Positions 53,464 through 62,849 are shown, counted from the first letter of the stretch. The stretch is DNA of 64,000 nt from Flavobacterium terrisoli (GCF_030167905.1 NZ_JARGNA010000005.1:186001-250000); one strand, 5' to 3'. The notes: generated from the sequence alone by a model not told the origin. Translations and numbers: made by a program.

Positions 53464-56190
53464 TTATCTCAAACTTCTGTCGGGAAGTGAACGTTTATCC
53501 CATTTGATATCGCTCAACACACCCGATTTGATTCCAATAAAGAATCCCCAATAGGCATTGTCGCCAAAAGGAACCCAGTTGAAATCCATTCGCCAGCTCA
53601 ACAAATCACGCTCAAAACGGAACTGTGTAAACGTTACGCCGTTCTGTACAAAGTCATAACCGGTTGAAACTCCAATTTTCCACTTCGGCGTCAAATCGGT
53701 ATTCATCGAAATCATAACGGTATTTCCGGTGATTTTCTGCTCGCGGTTTCTGTTGGAGTAGGTTAAGGAATAAGCCAAAGTCATGTCCCATGGCAATTCA
53801 TATTTGAAAAACTCCGTAGGTTTTTCTTTTTCGCCTTCCCCATCTACTGCAAACTGGCTTTGTCGTCGGTCACTCAAATCGGTATTGGTTCCGAATAAAT
53901 CATCTTCACGGCCACCATTTCGCTTGCCCTGTTCATTTTTCTTGTCCTCATCGCCATCTTTGCTCGAGAAAGAATAATTCAGCGTCATATTGGCACTGGT
54001 CATTCTGAACAAACTTCCGCCGTTATCAATGTTCCAGGTATTGATTCTGCCACCGCTGTTGTTTATCGCATAAGGGTCAAGCGTAGTGGCAAAGTTGATA
54101 TTCATTTTTTCCTTGAACAATAAGGTTCCACCGCTAACGCGCAATGGTTCCCATCGCAATGAATCGGCAGTCATATCATAACTGGTTCTGAAATTCAAAC
54201 TGTTTAATAATTTGATTTTCTTTGGTTCTGTCTTGGTCGAATCTTTGTCGGTTACTTTGGCCTCAAAGGAGTTGGACAAATCGAATGACATGATATTTGA
54301 CATCGTTTTGCCCGGTGCACCAAAAATACCGCCTTCAAAACGCGTATAATCTTTGACCATAGCACCACTGCCATTAGGATCATAAGTATCATAATAGTTG
54401 GAAAAACTCGGCGTATAGGCATAACTGATTGTTGGTCTCATGACATGTCTGATGCCCTGAATTTTCTTCTTGTCGCCAAAATTAAATGTTCCGTAAATGG
54501 TCGTTCCCAAACTGGCATTGAAATTATAGGTTCTAAAAGCATCAAAGCCCTGAACATCAGTATCGATTACCTGGTTTAGAGTGGCGTCATATTGTTTTTT
54601 GATGGTCTTTAAATACCAAACCTCATTATAATTTACCGCTGTTGAAGCGCTGAAGTATTTGAAGATTTTAAAATTGGTCGTCAACGGAACGCTGTGTTGG
54701 AAACCAACCTTAGCCGCTTTAAACATCTCCGATTTGAAGAAGAGCGAATCGGTTGTCTGAATCCTGTTTTCGCCTTTTAGGTTATACTGAAAGTTGATAT
54801 TTTTAAAAAAACCTTTTTTGATTCCGTCTTTTGGGGCAAACGGATACATTCTGTCAACACTCAACTGCAGCGTAGGCAGTGTCATGCTGATTTGCTCAGT
54901 ATTGGTGTTTTGCGAATGCGTTGCCGTCAGGGAAAAGTTAACCTGTGGTGTCGAATTGAATGTTTTTGAATAGGAAATCGAAGAACTAAGAGAGTTGTTC
55001 AGCCCCGAACTCACATTCGACTGGTTAAGCGATTGACGGAAGTACTGGCTGCTTCCTAAGTTTACCGAGGCAGAGAATCGCGAGTTGGGATTTGATTTGC
55101 CGTCTTTCTGGTGCGACCATTGGATGTTATAGTTATTGGCTCTGGAATAATCGGGATAACCTCTTTCACTTTGAATCAGGTTTTCAAAACGGATGTTGAC
55201 ATTTCCCGAGAATTTATAGCGTTTGGCATAAGAAGATTCAAAGCGCATACCGTAACTTCCATTGGTATAATAATCGCCCAAAACCGCCAGATCATAGTTG
55301 TCACTCAAGGCAAAATAATAACCTCCGTTTTGCAACGAAAAACCTCGGGTATTACTGTCGGTGTAGGTTGGAATAATCAAACCGGATTTTGCTTTTTCCG
55401 ACATCGGAAAGAAAGCAAACGGTAAAGATAAAGGCGTTGGCACATCGGCAATGACCATATGGGTGAAACCAACAACCACTTTTTTTCCGGGAACAAATTT
55501 TACTTTGTTGGTATAAAAATAATATTCCGGGTCTTCGATGTCTTTGGCAGTGGTAAAACGTGCACCTTTCATAAAATAAACGGAGTCATTTTCCTTTTTG
55601 GTCACTTCAGATTTAAAATTCATTTCGCCTTGCTGGCTTCTCGAATTCCAAACCAATGCTTTTTTGGTTTTGAGGTTAAATCGAATCGAATCGGGTTCAA
55701 CCACATTGGCACCTTGTTTAAAAACAGGTCTTTGGGTATATTTTCCGGTAGAATCCTTAATTCTTCCGGCATAAACTTCACTTTTTTGGTAATCAATGAC
55801 AATGATGCCCGACTTCAGTTCCATGTCCTGATAATACACTTCCGCCTGATTGTAGAGCGTGATGAGCTTTTTCTTTTGGTCTAATTTTTCGTAATCGACC
55901 GCTTTTCTTTTGATTTTAGCTTCCAACAAAGGCTTTTTTGGCTTTATGCTGTCGACCTTGGAAGAATCAATCACTTTGGTCAAATCCTTAAGCTCAACTT
56001 TAGTGCTATCTGGCTGGTTTTTAGAAGGAAGCAGAATGCTTTTTTGAGGTATCTCTTGTGAATATATTTTTACGTTTCCCAATGTTAGGAAAATTGTTAA
56101 AAAAACGATATTAAATAAGTTTCTTTGCAAAGGTTTAATGCTATTTTTGTAGAAATATGGCTTGGTTTTTGACGTGGCAAACTTAAACAA
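53464..56190 (-). CDS. LptD-like LPS assembly outer-membrane protein
   Basis: 908 residues from the TTG at 56190. An N-terminal OstA-like region (about 100-220: LKSGIIVIDYQKSEVYAGR, INFKSEVTKKENDSVYF) precedes a large beta-barrel with many amphipathic strands to the end (WRMDFNWVPFG). This is the layout of Bacteroidota LptD proteins, which place LPS in the outer leaflet. The signal peptide is LFNIVFLTIFLTLGNVKIYSQ; an in-frame TTG at 56130 would put it right at the N-terminus and may be the true start. A -7 element lies at 56201-56208, almost touching the TTG at 56190. Confidence 0.85.
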   Translation of the reverse strand: MFKFATSKTKPYFYKNSIKPLQRNLFNIVFLTIFLTLGNVKIYSQEIPQKSILLPSKNQPDSTKVELKDLTKVIDSSKVDSIKPKKPLLEAKIKRKAVDYEKLDQKKKLITLYNQAEVYYQDMELKSGIIVIDYQKSEVYAGRIKDSTGKYTQRPVFKQGANVVEPDSIRFNLKTKKALVWNSRSQQGEMNFKSEVTKKENDSVYFMKGARFTTAKDIEDPEYYFYTNKVKFVPGKKVVVGFTHMVIADVPTPLSLPFAFFPMSEKAKSGLIIPTYTDSNTRGFSLQNGGYYFALSDNYDLAVLGDYYTNGSYGMRFESSYAKRYKFSGNVNIRFENLIQSERGYPDYSRANNYNIQWSHQKDGKSNPNSRFSASVNLGSSQYFRQSLNQSNVSSGLNNSLSSSISYSKTFNSTPQVNFSLTATHSQNTNTEQISMTLPTLQLSVDRMYPFAPKDGIKKGFFKNINFQYNLKGENRIQTTDSLFFKSEMFKAAKVGFQHSVPLTTNFKIFKYFSASTAVNYNEVWYLKTIKKQYDATLNQVIDTDVQGFDAFRTYNFNASLGTTIYGTFNFGDKKKIQGIRHVMRPTISYAYTPSFSNYYDTYDPNGSGAMVKDYTRFEGGIFGAPGKTMSNIMSFDLSNSFEAKVTDKDSTKTEPKKIKLLNSLNFRTSYDMTADSLRWEPLRVSGGTLLFKEKMNINFATTLDPYAINNSGGRINTWNIDNGGSLFRMTSANMTLNYSFSSKDGDEDKKNEQGKRNGGREDDLFGTNTDLSDRRQSQFAVDGEGEKEKPTEFFKYELPWDMTLAYSLTYSNRNREQKITGNTVMISMNTDLTPKWKIGVSTGYDFVQNGVTFTQFRFERDLLSWRMDFNWVPFGDNAYWGFFIGIKSGVLSDIKWDKRSLPDRSLR

Positions 56191-56200
56191 TATTTCTGGT

Positions 56201-56208
56201 CAAAAATA
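56201..56208 (-). promoter_or_regulatory. Promoter -7 element for the LptD-like gene
   Basis: Minus strand TATTTTTG matches TAnnTTTG. Initiation near 56194 would make a start at 56190 nearly leaderless, and a start at 56130 would have about 64 bases of leader. Confidence 0.45.
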
Positions 56209-56261
56209 GCTAAATATTACATTTATGACCGTTGGGTTTTAATTAAAATTAACTTTTACAG

Positions 56262-57377
56262 ATGAAATTAAAAAATAAGAACATTCTTTTCACGTTGGTT
56301 TCGATGTTGTTCGTTTGTATTACAACATGGTCACAAAACGCTAAAGCATTCACAGTGATACTTGATGCAGGACATGGTGGAAAAGATCCCGGGAATTCTT
56401 ATCATGGTTTTGTTGAGAAAGAAATTGCGCTCGCAACCACACTCAAAGTCGGGAAGCTGTTAGAAAATCACAGTGATATAAAAGTCATTTATACTCGAAC
56501 TTCAGATGTTTTTATTGAATTAGCCAATAGACCAAAAGTAGCGAATAAAGCCAATGCAGATTTGTTTGTTTCGATTCACTGTAATTCGGTTACCAATCAA
56601 ACTCCGGCCGGTACAGAGACTTTTGTGATGGGATTGTCGCGAAGTGATATGAATTTAGAGGTGGCTAAAAATGAGAACTCGGTAATCTTATTGGAAGACA
56701 ATTATAAAAAAACCTATAAAGGTTTTGATCCTAATAAGCCAGAAAGTATGATTGGCCGTGTAATCATACAGGAAGAAAATTTAAACAGCAGTATTGCTTT
56801 GGCTTCGGTGATTCAAGATAATTTCACACACAATTTAAACCGAAAAACACGTGGTGTGAAGCAGCAACCGTTATGGGTTTTGGATGCAGCAACCATGCCG
56901 GGCGTTTTGATTGAATTGGGCTTTTTATCCAACAAAGAAGAAGGCGAATTTTTGAATTCGGATGAAGGACAGGATAAAATGGCACATCAAATAGCGGATG
57001 CCATTGTGAAGTATAAAAGAGAGTATTACAATGATGGTTACAGTAATGATGAAGTAACTTATGTTGAGAAGGTCGAGAAAAAAGAAGCGCCGGATACCAC
57101 TGTGGTAAAAGTTGATGAAAGCACAGCTTCGGAAATAAACGGGATGTATAAAATTCAATTGTTTGCCAGTTCCAAGAGAAGAGCGTTGACATCCCCTGAT
57201 TTTAAAGGATTGGGGAATATATCGTACTCTTTTGAAAATAACCTGTATAAATATTATTACGGTAAATCATCAGATTTAAATGAAGCCAAAAAAATGTATC
57301 AGGAAGCCAAAAGTCACGGTTTTAAAGATGCTTTTATTGTCACTACCATAAACGGAAAAACTTCCGCAATAAAATAA
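56262..57377 (+). CDS. N-acetylmuramoyl-L-alanine amidase with SPOR-like C-terminus (first copy)
   Basis: 371 residues with a signal peptide (to about WSQNA, residue 27). The amidase_3 domain has zinc ligands His in DAGHGGKDPG, Glu in FVEKEIAL and His in VSIHCN, and the catalytic Glu in VLIELGFLSN. After a Lys/Glu-rich linker, the C-terminal 75 residues (YKIQLFASSKRR ... KKMYQEAKSHGFKDAFIV) resemble a SPOR domain that binds denuded septal glycan. It cleaves stem peptides from peptidoglycan, usually in daughter-cell separation. A close paralogue follows after 37 bp. Confidence 0.93.
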   Translation: MKLKNKNILFTLVSMLFVCITTWSQNAKAFTVILDAGHGGKDPGNSYHGFVEKEIALATTLKVGKLLENHSDIKVIYTRTSDVFIELANRPKVANKANADLFVSIHCNSVTNQTPAGTETFVMGLSRSDMNLEVAKNENSVILLEDNYKKTYKGFDPNKPESMIGRVIIQEENLNSSIALASVIQDNFTHNLNRKTRGVKQQPLWVLDAATMPGVLIELGFLSNKEEGEFLNSDEGQDKMAHQIADAIVKYKREYYNDGYSNDEVTYVEKVEKKEAPDTTVVKVDESTASEINGMYKIQLFASSKRRALTSPDFKGLGNISYSFENNLYKYYYGKSSDLNEAKKMYQEAKSHGFKDAFIVTTINGKTSAIK

Positions 57378-57414
57378 TTAAATTGTTAAGAATACATTGA
57401 AATTGATAAGACAA

Positions 57415-58578
57415 ATGAAAGGAGTTACACTAGCGGTCGGTACGATTTTATTATTTATTTCTAATTTGACCTATGCCCAATCGGATAAGTTTAAGGTTGC
57501 GCTTGACGCCGGTCATGGAGATCATGATTTTGGTGCCGTTTACAATGGACATATCGAAAAGAAAATCGCTTTGGCAGTGGTGCTGAAGGTTGGGAAGATT
57601 TTGGAAAGCAAATCGGGTGTAGAAGTCATTTACACCAGAAAATCAGACACTTTTATCGATTTGATTGAGCGCGCCAATATCGCCAACAGAGCCGATGCCA
57701 ATATTTTTGTTTCGATTCATTGTAATGCCAATAAAAATTCGGCTGCCTGTGGATCAGAAACCTATGTAATGGGTATGTCTAAAAACGCATCCAATCTTGA
57801 AGCGGCGAAAAAAGAGAACGAGGTAATCACGATGGAGAAAGATTACCAACAAAAGTATAAAGGCTATGATCCAAAATCGCCTGAGAGTATGATTGGCCTA
57901 ACGATGATGCAGGAAGAATATCTGGACAACAGTATTGCTTTGGCCGGAAAAATCCAGAATCACTTTATTGATGATTTAAAGGTGAAAAGCCGTGGGGTAA
58001 AACAAGCGCCATTTATGGTATTGCACAAAGCTTATATGCCGAGAGTATTAATCGAAATGGGTTTTATCTCAAACCTTGAAGAAGGCGCAAGATTAGACTC
58101 TGAAGCCGGGCAGCAAGCCGCTGCCGAGGCTATTGCGAATGCCATTTTAAGCTATAAAAAAGAGTTCTATGGCGCTGGTAAAGATGATGAAGTAAAGCCA
58201 TCACAAAAAGTTGAAACGATAAAAATCGATTCACCGGCAACGACCAAACCGGTAGTGAAAATGCCGGAAGTTAAAAAGCCGGCAACCAATACCGAACCAA
58301 AACCGGAACCTGTGAGTTCAGGAGTGGCTACCTTTAAAATCCAACTTTCAGCCAGTGGCAAGAAGTTAGAGACTGTGCCAAGTAATTTCAAAGGACTGAA
58401 CAATATTTCAGTGTCGTCTGAAGGAACCTTATATAAATACATGTACGGAGAAACCACAAACTATGAAGAAGCCAAAAGATTATTGGCTGAAGCCAAAGCC
58501 AAAGGTTATACATCAGCATTTGTGATTGCATTCAAAAACGGAAAAAAAGTTTCAGTTCAGGAAGCATTAAAGCAATAA
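57415..58578 (+). CDS. N-acetylmuramoyl-L-alanine amidase with SPOR-like C-terminus (second copy)
   Basis: 387 residues from the ATG at 57415; an in-frame TTG at 57397 would add six. Same order as its neighbour: signal peptide ending in TYAQ, amidase_3 domain, Pro/Lys linker (KPATNTEPKPEP), SPOR-like end. Zinc His in DAGHGDHDFG, Glu in HIEKKIAL, His in VSIHCN and catalytic Glu in VLIEMGFISN are all kept, but the first motif reads GDHDFGA instead of the usual GKDPG. This is a tandem duplication that has diverged in the linker and motif 1. Confidence 0.92.
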   Translation: MKGVTLAVGTILLFISNLTYAQSDKFKVALDAGHGDHDFGAVYNGHIEKKIALAVVLKVGKILESKSGVEVIYTRKSDTFIDLIERANIANRADANIFVSIHCNANKNSAACGSETYVMGMSKNASNLEAAKKENEVITMEKDYQQKYKGYDPKSPESMIGLTMMQEEYLDNSIALAGKIQNHFIDDLKVKSRGVKQAPFMVLHKAYMPRVLIEMGFISNLEEGARLDSEAGQQAAAEAIANAILSYKKEFYGAGKDDEVKPSQKVETIKIDSPATTKPVVKMPEVKKPATNTEPKPEPVSSGVATFKIQLSASGKKLETVPSNFKGLNNISVSSEGTLYKYMYGETTNYEEAKRLLAEAKAKGYTSAFVIAFKNGKKVSVQEALKQ

Positions 58579-58604
58579 TAATAAAGAGTTTTATTATTTT
58601 ATTT

Positions 58605-58612
58605 TAACTTTG
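58605..58612 (+). promoter_or_regulatory. Promoter -7 element for mlaD
   Basis: TAACTTTG, a perfect -7 match; initiation near 58618 leaves about 44 bases before the mlaD start. The leader begins with the short palindrome-like GACCGTAGGTC (58621-58631). Confidence 0.5.
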
Positions 58613-58661
58613 CCACACGAGACCGTAGGTCGACTGTATTTTAATAAAAAAACAATTAGCA

Positions 58662-59624
58662 TTGAAAATCACCAGAGAAATTAAGACTGCAATTTTAGTG
58701 ATTGCTTCTATTTTATTGTTCATTTGGGGTTATAGTTTCTTAAAAGGAAGAGACTTGCTTTCGGGTTACAATAAATTTTACGTAAAGTACAGTAATGTTG
58801 ATGGGCTAGCGCTCTCTGCACCGGTCACCATAAACGGTTTGGTGGTTGGAAAAGTGAATTCAATTACTTTGGAAAAAGATTGGTCTTCACTGGTTGAATT
58901 GCAAATCAACGAAGACTTTAAGATTCCAAAAAACAGTGTGGCCGAATTGTATTCTCCGGGACCAATCGGTGGAAAGCAAATTGCTATTTTGCCCAATGTT
59001 GAAACACAGGAAATTGCAAAATCAGGGGAGTTTTTGACATCAGCCAATAAATTGGGCCTGACCGAAGAAGTTTCTAAAGAAATTAAGCCAATTAAGGAAA
59101 AACTGGACAAGGTTTTGGCAAATGCCAATACGATGCTGGTCAATATCAATCAGGTATTGGATGAAAAAACCAAACAGAACCTAAGAAACAGCTTGGAAAA
59201 TCTGAACGCCACTTTGGCCGAATTCAAACAAGCTTCTCAGAGTGTCAACACTATGTTGGCGGATAACAAAACCAAAATATCTTCTACGGTATCCAATTTT
59301 GATAAAACATCAGGCAACTTAAAAACGTTTTCAGATTCTTTGGCTAAAGTCAATATCGGACAAACAGTTAAGAATTTAGAGAAAACATTAGCCAGCGTTG
59401 ATAAGATTATGGCCGATATGGAATCAGGAAAAGGCACTTTGGGCAAATTGGCCAAAGACGATGCGCTTTATACTAATTTTGCCAAAAGCTCTAAAGAATT
59501 GGAATTGCTGTTACAGGATTTACGTCTGAATCCAACACGTTATGTCAATGTTTCGTTGTTTGGAAAGAAAAACAAACCTTATGTAGCACCAGCGCAGGTT
59601 AAAGACACCATCACTAAAAAGTAA
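58662..59624 (+). CDS. MlaD family protein (MCE domain)
   Basis: 320 residues from a TTG start at 58662; no ATG lies in frame before the membrane anchor (ILVIASILLFIWGYSFLKG, about 11-29). An MCE domain follows: YNKFYVKYSNVDGLALSAPVTINGLVVGKVNSI and VAELYSPGPIGGKQIAI. The remainder is helical coiled coil. MlaD hexamers bind phospholipids in the periplasm and work with an MlaFEB ABC complex at the inner membrane; those genes are not in this window. It lies between the amidases and the Fe-S genes. Confidence 0.9.
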   Translation: MKITREIKTAILVIASILLFIWGYSFLKGRDLLSGYNKFYVKYSNVDGLALSAPVTINGLVVGKVNSITLEKDWSSLVELQINEDFKIPKNSVAELYSPGPIGGKQIAILPNVETQEIAKSGEFLTSANKLGLTEEVSKEIKPIKEKLDKVLANANTMLVNINQVLDEKTKQNLRNSLENLNATLAEFKQASQSVNTMLADNKTKISSTVSNFDKTSGNLKTFSDSLAKVNIGQTVKNLEKTLASVDKIMADMESGKGTLGKLAKDDALYTNFAKSSKELELLLQDLRLNPTRYVNVSLFGKKNKPYVAPAQVKDTITKK

Positions 59625-59634
59625 ACTATAAGCC

Positions 59635-60948
59635 ATGATGTATATTGACAACATACTTTTTGCTATCATTCTCATTGCGGGAATTGGTTTTTTTGCTCAA
59701 AACGTAAAGAAACTAACCCGTAATATCAAATTAGGACATGATGTTGATCGTACTGATAATCCATCAGCGCGCTGGAAAAACATGGCGATGATTGCTTTAG
59801 GTCAGTCCAAAATGGTCAAAAGACCCGTTGCCGGATTTTTACACATCATTGTGTATGCCGGTTTTGTCATCATCAACTTAGAAGTATTGGAAATCATCAT
59901 CGATGGTTTGTTTGGAACACACCGTATATTTTCCGGTTTAGGCGGATTTTATACTTTCCTGATTGGCTCGTTTGAAATATTGGCCTTATTGGTTTTGGTT
60001 TCGGTTATTATTTTCTGGATCAGAAGAAATGTAATCAGGCTCAAAAGATTTGCAAGTTCTGATTTAAAAGGTGCGCCAAAGAAAGATGCCGATACGATTT
60101 TATATTTTGAAATGATTTTAATGTCGTTGTTCCTGATCATGAACGCAACCGACTTGCATTTCCAGGCGATGAATTCCGGAAATGTGATTTCACAATACAT
60201 CAACCCTTGGTTTAGCTCATTGGATTTAGTGCAGGTGGAAATCATAGAAAGAACAGCCTGGTGGTTCCATATTATTGGGATTTTAGTGTTCCTGAATTAT
60301 CTGTACTATTCTAAACATCTGCATATTTTATTGGCTTTTCCAAATACCTATTTCGCCGATTTGAATGCCAAAGGCAAATTTGACAACCTGGAAAGCGTTA
60401 CCAAAGAAGTAAAACTGATGATGGATCCCAATGCCGATCCGTTTGCAGCACCACCGGCAGATGCAGATGCAGATGCAGCTCCAACTAAGTTTGGTGCTTC
60501 AGATGTACAGGATTTGAATTGGGTGCAATTATTAAATGCCTATACTTGTACGGAATGTGGTCGTTGTACTTCATCTTGTCCGGCGAATAATACAGGGAAA
60601 AAATTATCACCGCGTAAAATCATGATGGATACGCGTGACAGAATGGAAGAAGTAGGCCGAAATATCGATGCGAATAAAGGTGTTTTTGTACCGGATAATA
60701 AATCGTTATTGAATGATTATATCACCGCAGAAGAACTTTGGGCTTGTACATCCTGTAACGCTTGTGTGGAAGAATGCCCGGTCAACATCAGCCCGTTATC
60801 GATTATCATGGATATGAGAAGGTATTTGGTAATGGAACAAAGTGCGGCACCACAATCGTTAAATGCGATGATGACCAATATTGAAAACAACGGTGCGCCA
60901 TGGCAGTACAACCAACAAGACAGATTAAACTGGAAAGACGAAAATTAA
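59635..60948 (+). CDS. Membrane-bound 4Fe-4S protein, heterodisulfide-reductase-related
   Basis: 437 residues. The N-terminal half has about five membrane helices with haem-type His candidates (FLHIIVYAGF, FHIIGILVFLNYLYYSKHLHILLAF), like a NarI/DsrM-type membrane anchor. A ferredoxin domain follows with two 4Fe-4S motifs, CTECGRCTSSCP and CTSCNACVEECP (third region). It is the electron-transfer subunit of a probable HdrD/LutAB-like or GlpC-like complex; the partner with CCG motifs is the gene at 61556. The Asp/Ala-rich linker ADADADAAP (before the ferredoxin part) is a low-complexity spacer. Confidence 0.86.
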   Translation: MMYIDNILFAIILIAGIGFFAQNVKKLTRNIKLGHDVDRTDNPSARWKNMAMIALGQSKMVKRPVAGFLHIIVYAGFVIINLEVLEIIIDGLFGTHRIFSGLGGFYTFLIGSFEILALLVLVSVIIFWIRRNVIRLKRFASSDLKGAPKKDADTILYFEMILMSLFLIMNATDLHFQAMNSGNVISQYINPWFSSLDLVQVEIIERTAWWFHIIGILVFLNYLYYSKHLHILLAFPNTYFADLNAKGKFDNLESVTKEVKLMMDPNADPFAAPPADADADAAPTKFGASDVQDLNWVQLLNAYTCTECGRCTSSCPANNTGKKLSPRKIMMDTRDRMEEVGRNIDANKGVFVPDNKSLLNDYITAEELWACTSCNACVEECPVNISPLSIIMDMRRYLVMEQSAAPQSLNAMMTNIENNGAPWQYNQQDRLNWKDEN

Positions 60949-61030
60949 TTATATAAGATTGATGAATTCTCATAATTGTGAGGCTTGAGGATTTGTTGAA
61001 TGAATTTGAAAAACTGTAAATAGTAAAAAA

Positions 61031-61477
61031 ATGAAAGCGGAAGACATTGAAAAAAACTTGCAAAGCATCACAGAAAACGGCCAACATTTAAGCCCGATTT
61101 TACCCGAAGGAATCAAGAATTACCTAATCGACATTGACGGAACTGTTTGTGATGATATCCCAAACGAAGAACCGGAAAGAATGCTGACCGCAGAGGTTTA
61201 TCCTGATGCGTTAGTGACGTTGAACAAATGGTATGACGAAGGCCACATTATATTTTTCTTCACTTCTCGAACAGAAGCACACAGAGAATATACTGAGATT
61301 TGGTTGAAAAAACACGGGTTCAAATACCACGGAATCCTTTTTGGAAAACCACGTGGCGGAAATTACCACTGGATTGACAATCACTTGGTGAAAGCCACAC
61401 GTTACCGAGGTAAATTCACCGATTTGGTAGACAAAGAAGTAACCATTCAGGTGTTTGACGACGAACACCACGAGTAG
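61031..61477 (+). CDS. HAD-like phosphatase family protein
   Basis: 148 residues with the HAD nucleophile motif LIDIDGTVCDD (DxDGT), motif II FFFTSRTE and a late IDNH / FDDEHHE acidic motif. There is also a KPRGGNYHW segment typical of small HAD proteins once labelled phosphoheptose isomerase in Bacteroidota. It should act on a small phosphorylated compound; the substrate is unknown. It sits between the two Fe-S genes, probably in the same transcript, a context worth noting. Confidence 0.82.
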   Translation: MKAEDIEKNLQSITENGQHLSPILPEGIKNYLIDIDGTVCDDIPNEEPERMLTAEVYPDALVTLNKWYDEGHIIFFFTSRTEAHREYTEIWLKKHGFKYHGILFGKPRGGNYHWIDNHLVKATRYRGKFTDLVDKEVTIQVFDDEHHE

Positions 61478-61495
61478 ATGATTCGGTTGTTTGTG

Positions 61496-61520
61496 GATTC
61501 GGTTATTTGTAAACCGAATC
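61496..61520. repeat. Intergenic hairpin of the ATTCGGTT type
   Basis: GATTCGGTT (61496-61504) and AACCGAATC (61512-61520) form a perfect 9-bp stem with a 7-base loop. A further ATTCGGTTGTTTG precedes it (61481-61493) and CACCGAATGACC follows, extending an imperfect larger hairpin. It resembles the inverted repeat before gap. Confidence 0.55.
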
Positions 61521-61555
61521 ACCGAATGACCAAATAAACAAATAAACATAAAGAA

Positions 61556-62347
61556 ATGTCAGAAGTATTAAATGTGCCAACGATGGCAGAAATGATGGCT
61601 CAAGGCAAGCAACCCGAAGTATTGTTTTGGGTAGGCTGCGCCGGAAGTTTTGATGACAGGGCAAAAAAAATCACCAAAGCATTTGTGCGTATTTTAAATC
61701 GTGCCAATGTGGAGTTTGCCGTTTTGGGTACGGAAGAAAGCTGTACAGGCGATCCGGCAAAACGCGCGGGAAATGAGTTTTTGTTCCAAATGCAGGCCAT
61801 GATGAACATTGAGGTTTTGAATGCCTACGAAGCCAAAAAAATTGTAACGGCTTGTCCTCATTGCTTTAATACTTTGAAAAACGAATATCCTGAATTGGGT
61901 GGCACTTACGAAGTAATTCACCATACAGAGTTTCTAAAATCATTATTGGACACAGGAAGATTAACCATCGAAGGCGGACAATTCAAAGGCAAACGCATCA
62001 CATTCCACGATCCTTGTTATTTAGGTCGTGCCAACAATGTGTATGAAGCACCAAGAGATTTAATCCAGAAACTGGATGCCGAATTGGTGGAAATGAAACG
62101 TTCGCGTGCCAATGGGTTGTGTTGTGGTGCCGGTGGTGCCCAAATGTTCAAAGAACCTGAACCTGGAAACAAAGACATCAATGTAGAAAGAACCGAAGAT
62201 GCTTTGGAAACCCAACCGGAAATCATTGCGGCCGGTTGTCCTTTCTGCAACACGATGATGACCGATGGTGTGAAAGCCAAAGAAAAAGAAAGCAGCGTCA
62301 AAGTCATGGATGTTGCCGAATTGATTGCTAATGCTCAAGATTTATAA
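61556..62347 (+). CDS. CCG-domain Fe-S protein (HdrB/LutA-like)
   Basis: 263 residues with two cysteine-rich CCG domains: the first around GCAGSFDDRA and GTEESCTGDPAKRAGNE / CPHCFNTL, the second around HDPCYLGR, NGLCCGAGGAQMF and AAGCPFCNTMM. These bind unusual 4Fe-4S clusters or act in sulfur/electron chemistry in heterodisulfide reductase, lactate utilisation and glycolate oxidase subunits. With the membrane Fe-S protein upstream it would form one oxidoreductase complex passing electrons to the quinone pool (inference). Confidence 0.88.
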   Translation: MSEVLNVPTMAEMMAQGKQPEVLFWVGCAGSFDDRAKKITKAFVRILNRANVEFAVLGTEESCTGDPAKRAGNEFLFQMQAMMNIEVLNAYEAKKIVTACPHCFNTLKNEYPELGGTYEVIHHTEFLKSLLDTGRLTIEGGQFKGKRITFHDPCYLGRANNVYEAPRDLIQKLDAELVEMKRSRANGLCCGAGGAQMFKEPEPGNKDINVERTEDALETQPEIIAAGCPFCNTMMTDGVKAKEKESSVKVMDVAELIANAQDL

Positions 62348-62366
62348 CTCATAACTCATAATTCCA

Positions 62367-62849
62367 ATGTACGTTCCTTTTGAAAATTTACCCGAAGATT
62401 CCAGAATTTGGATTTACCAATCCAATCGCAAATTTTCAGATGATGAGATGACCGAAATCGAAAATGACCTAAAGGCATTTGTCGAAAATTGGGCAGCTCA
62501 CGGAACCGGTTTGGAAGCCTCTTATCTGTTGAAATACAACCGATTTATCATTTTGGCTGTCAATCAGGAAGTCCAACAAGCTACAGGTTGTTCCATCGAT
62601 TCCTCAGTGGCCTTTATTCAAAATTTAGAACAAAAATATGAAGTAGATTTACTCGATAAAATGAACGTTACGTTCAAAAATGGCGAACATATCGCCCACA
62701 AATCGTTGATTGATTTCAAACGAATGGCCAAAGAAAAAGCAGTGACTGCGAATACTATTGTGTTCAATAATTTGGTCAATTCTATTGAAGAATTCAACGA
62801 CAACTGGGAAGTGCCGGCCGGCGAAAGTTGGCATAGTCGTTTCTTTTAA
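62367..62849 (+). CDS. Conserved cytoplasmic protein of unknown function, 160 residues
   Basis: No Walker A, signature or Walker B motif is present, so ABC transporter ATPase labels sometimes given to this family in flavobacteria are not supported. It is soluble, mixed alpha/beta, with conserved-looking stretches FENLPEDSRIWIYQSNRKFSD, ENWAAHGTGLEASY, NQEVQQATGCSIDSSVAFIQ and a final AGESWHSRFF. A Cys follows Gly in ATGCSIDSS. It lies 19 bp after the CCG-domain gene and 11 bp before the NagZ-like gene, so it is likely co-transcribed. Confidence 0.78.
   Translation: MYVPFENLPEDSRIWIYQSNRKFSDDEMTEIENDLKAFVENWAAHGTGLEASYLLKYNRFIILAVNQEVQQATGCSIDSSVAFIQNLEQKYEVDLLDKMNVTFKNGEHIAHKSLIDFKRMAKEKAVTANTIVFNNLVNSIEEFNDNWEVPAGESWHSRFF

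Noticed and set aside
55111..55884. Two plus-strand open frames opposite the LptD-like gene
   Set aside because: They mirror the strand pattern of the barrel gene, lack recognisable domains and have no promoter; treated as shadows.
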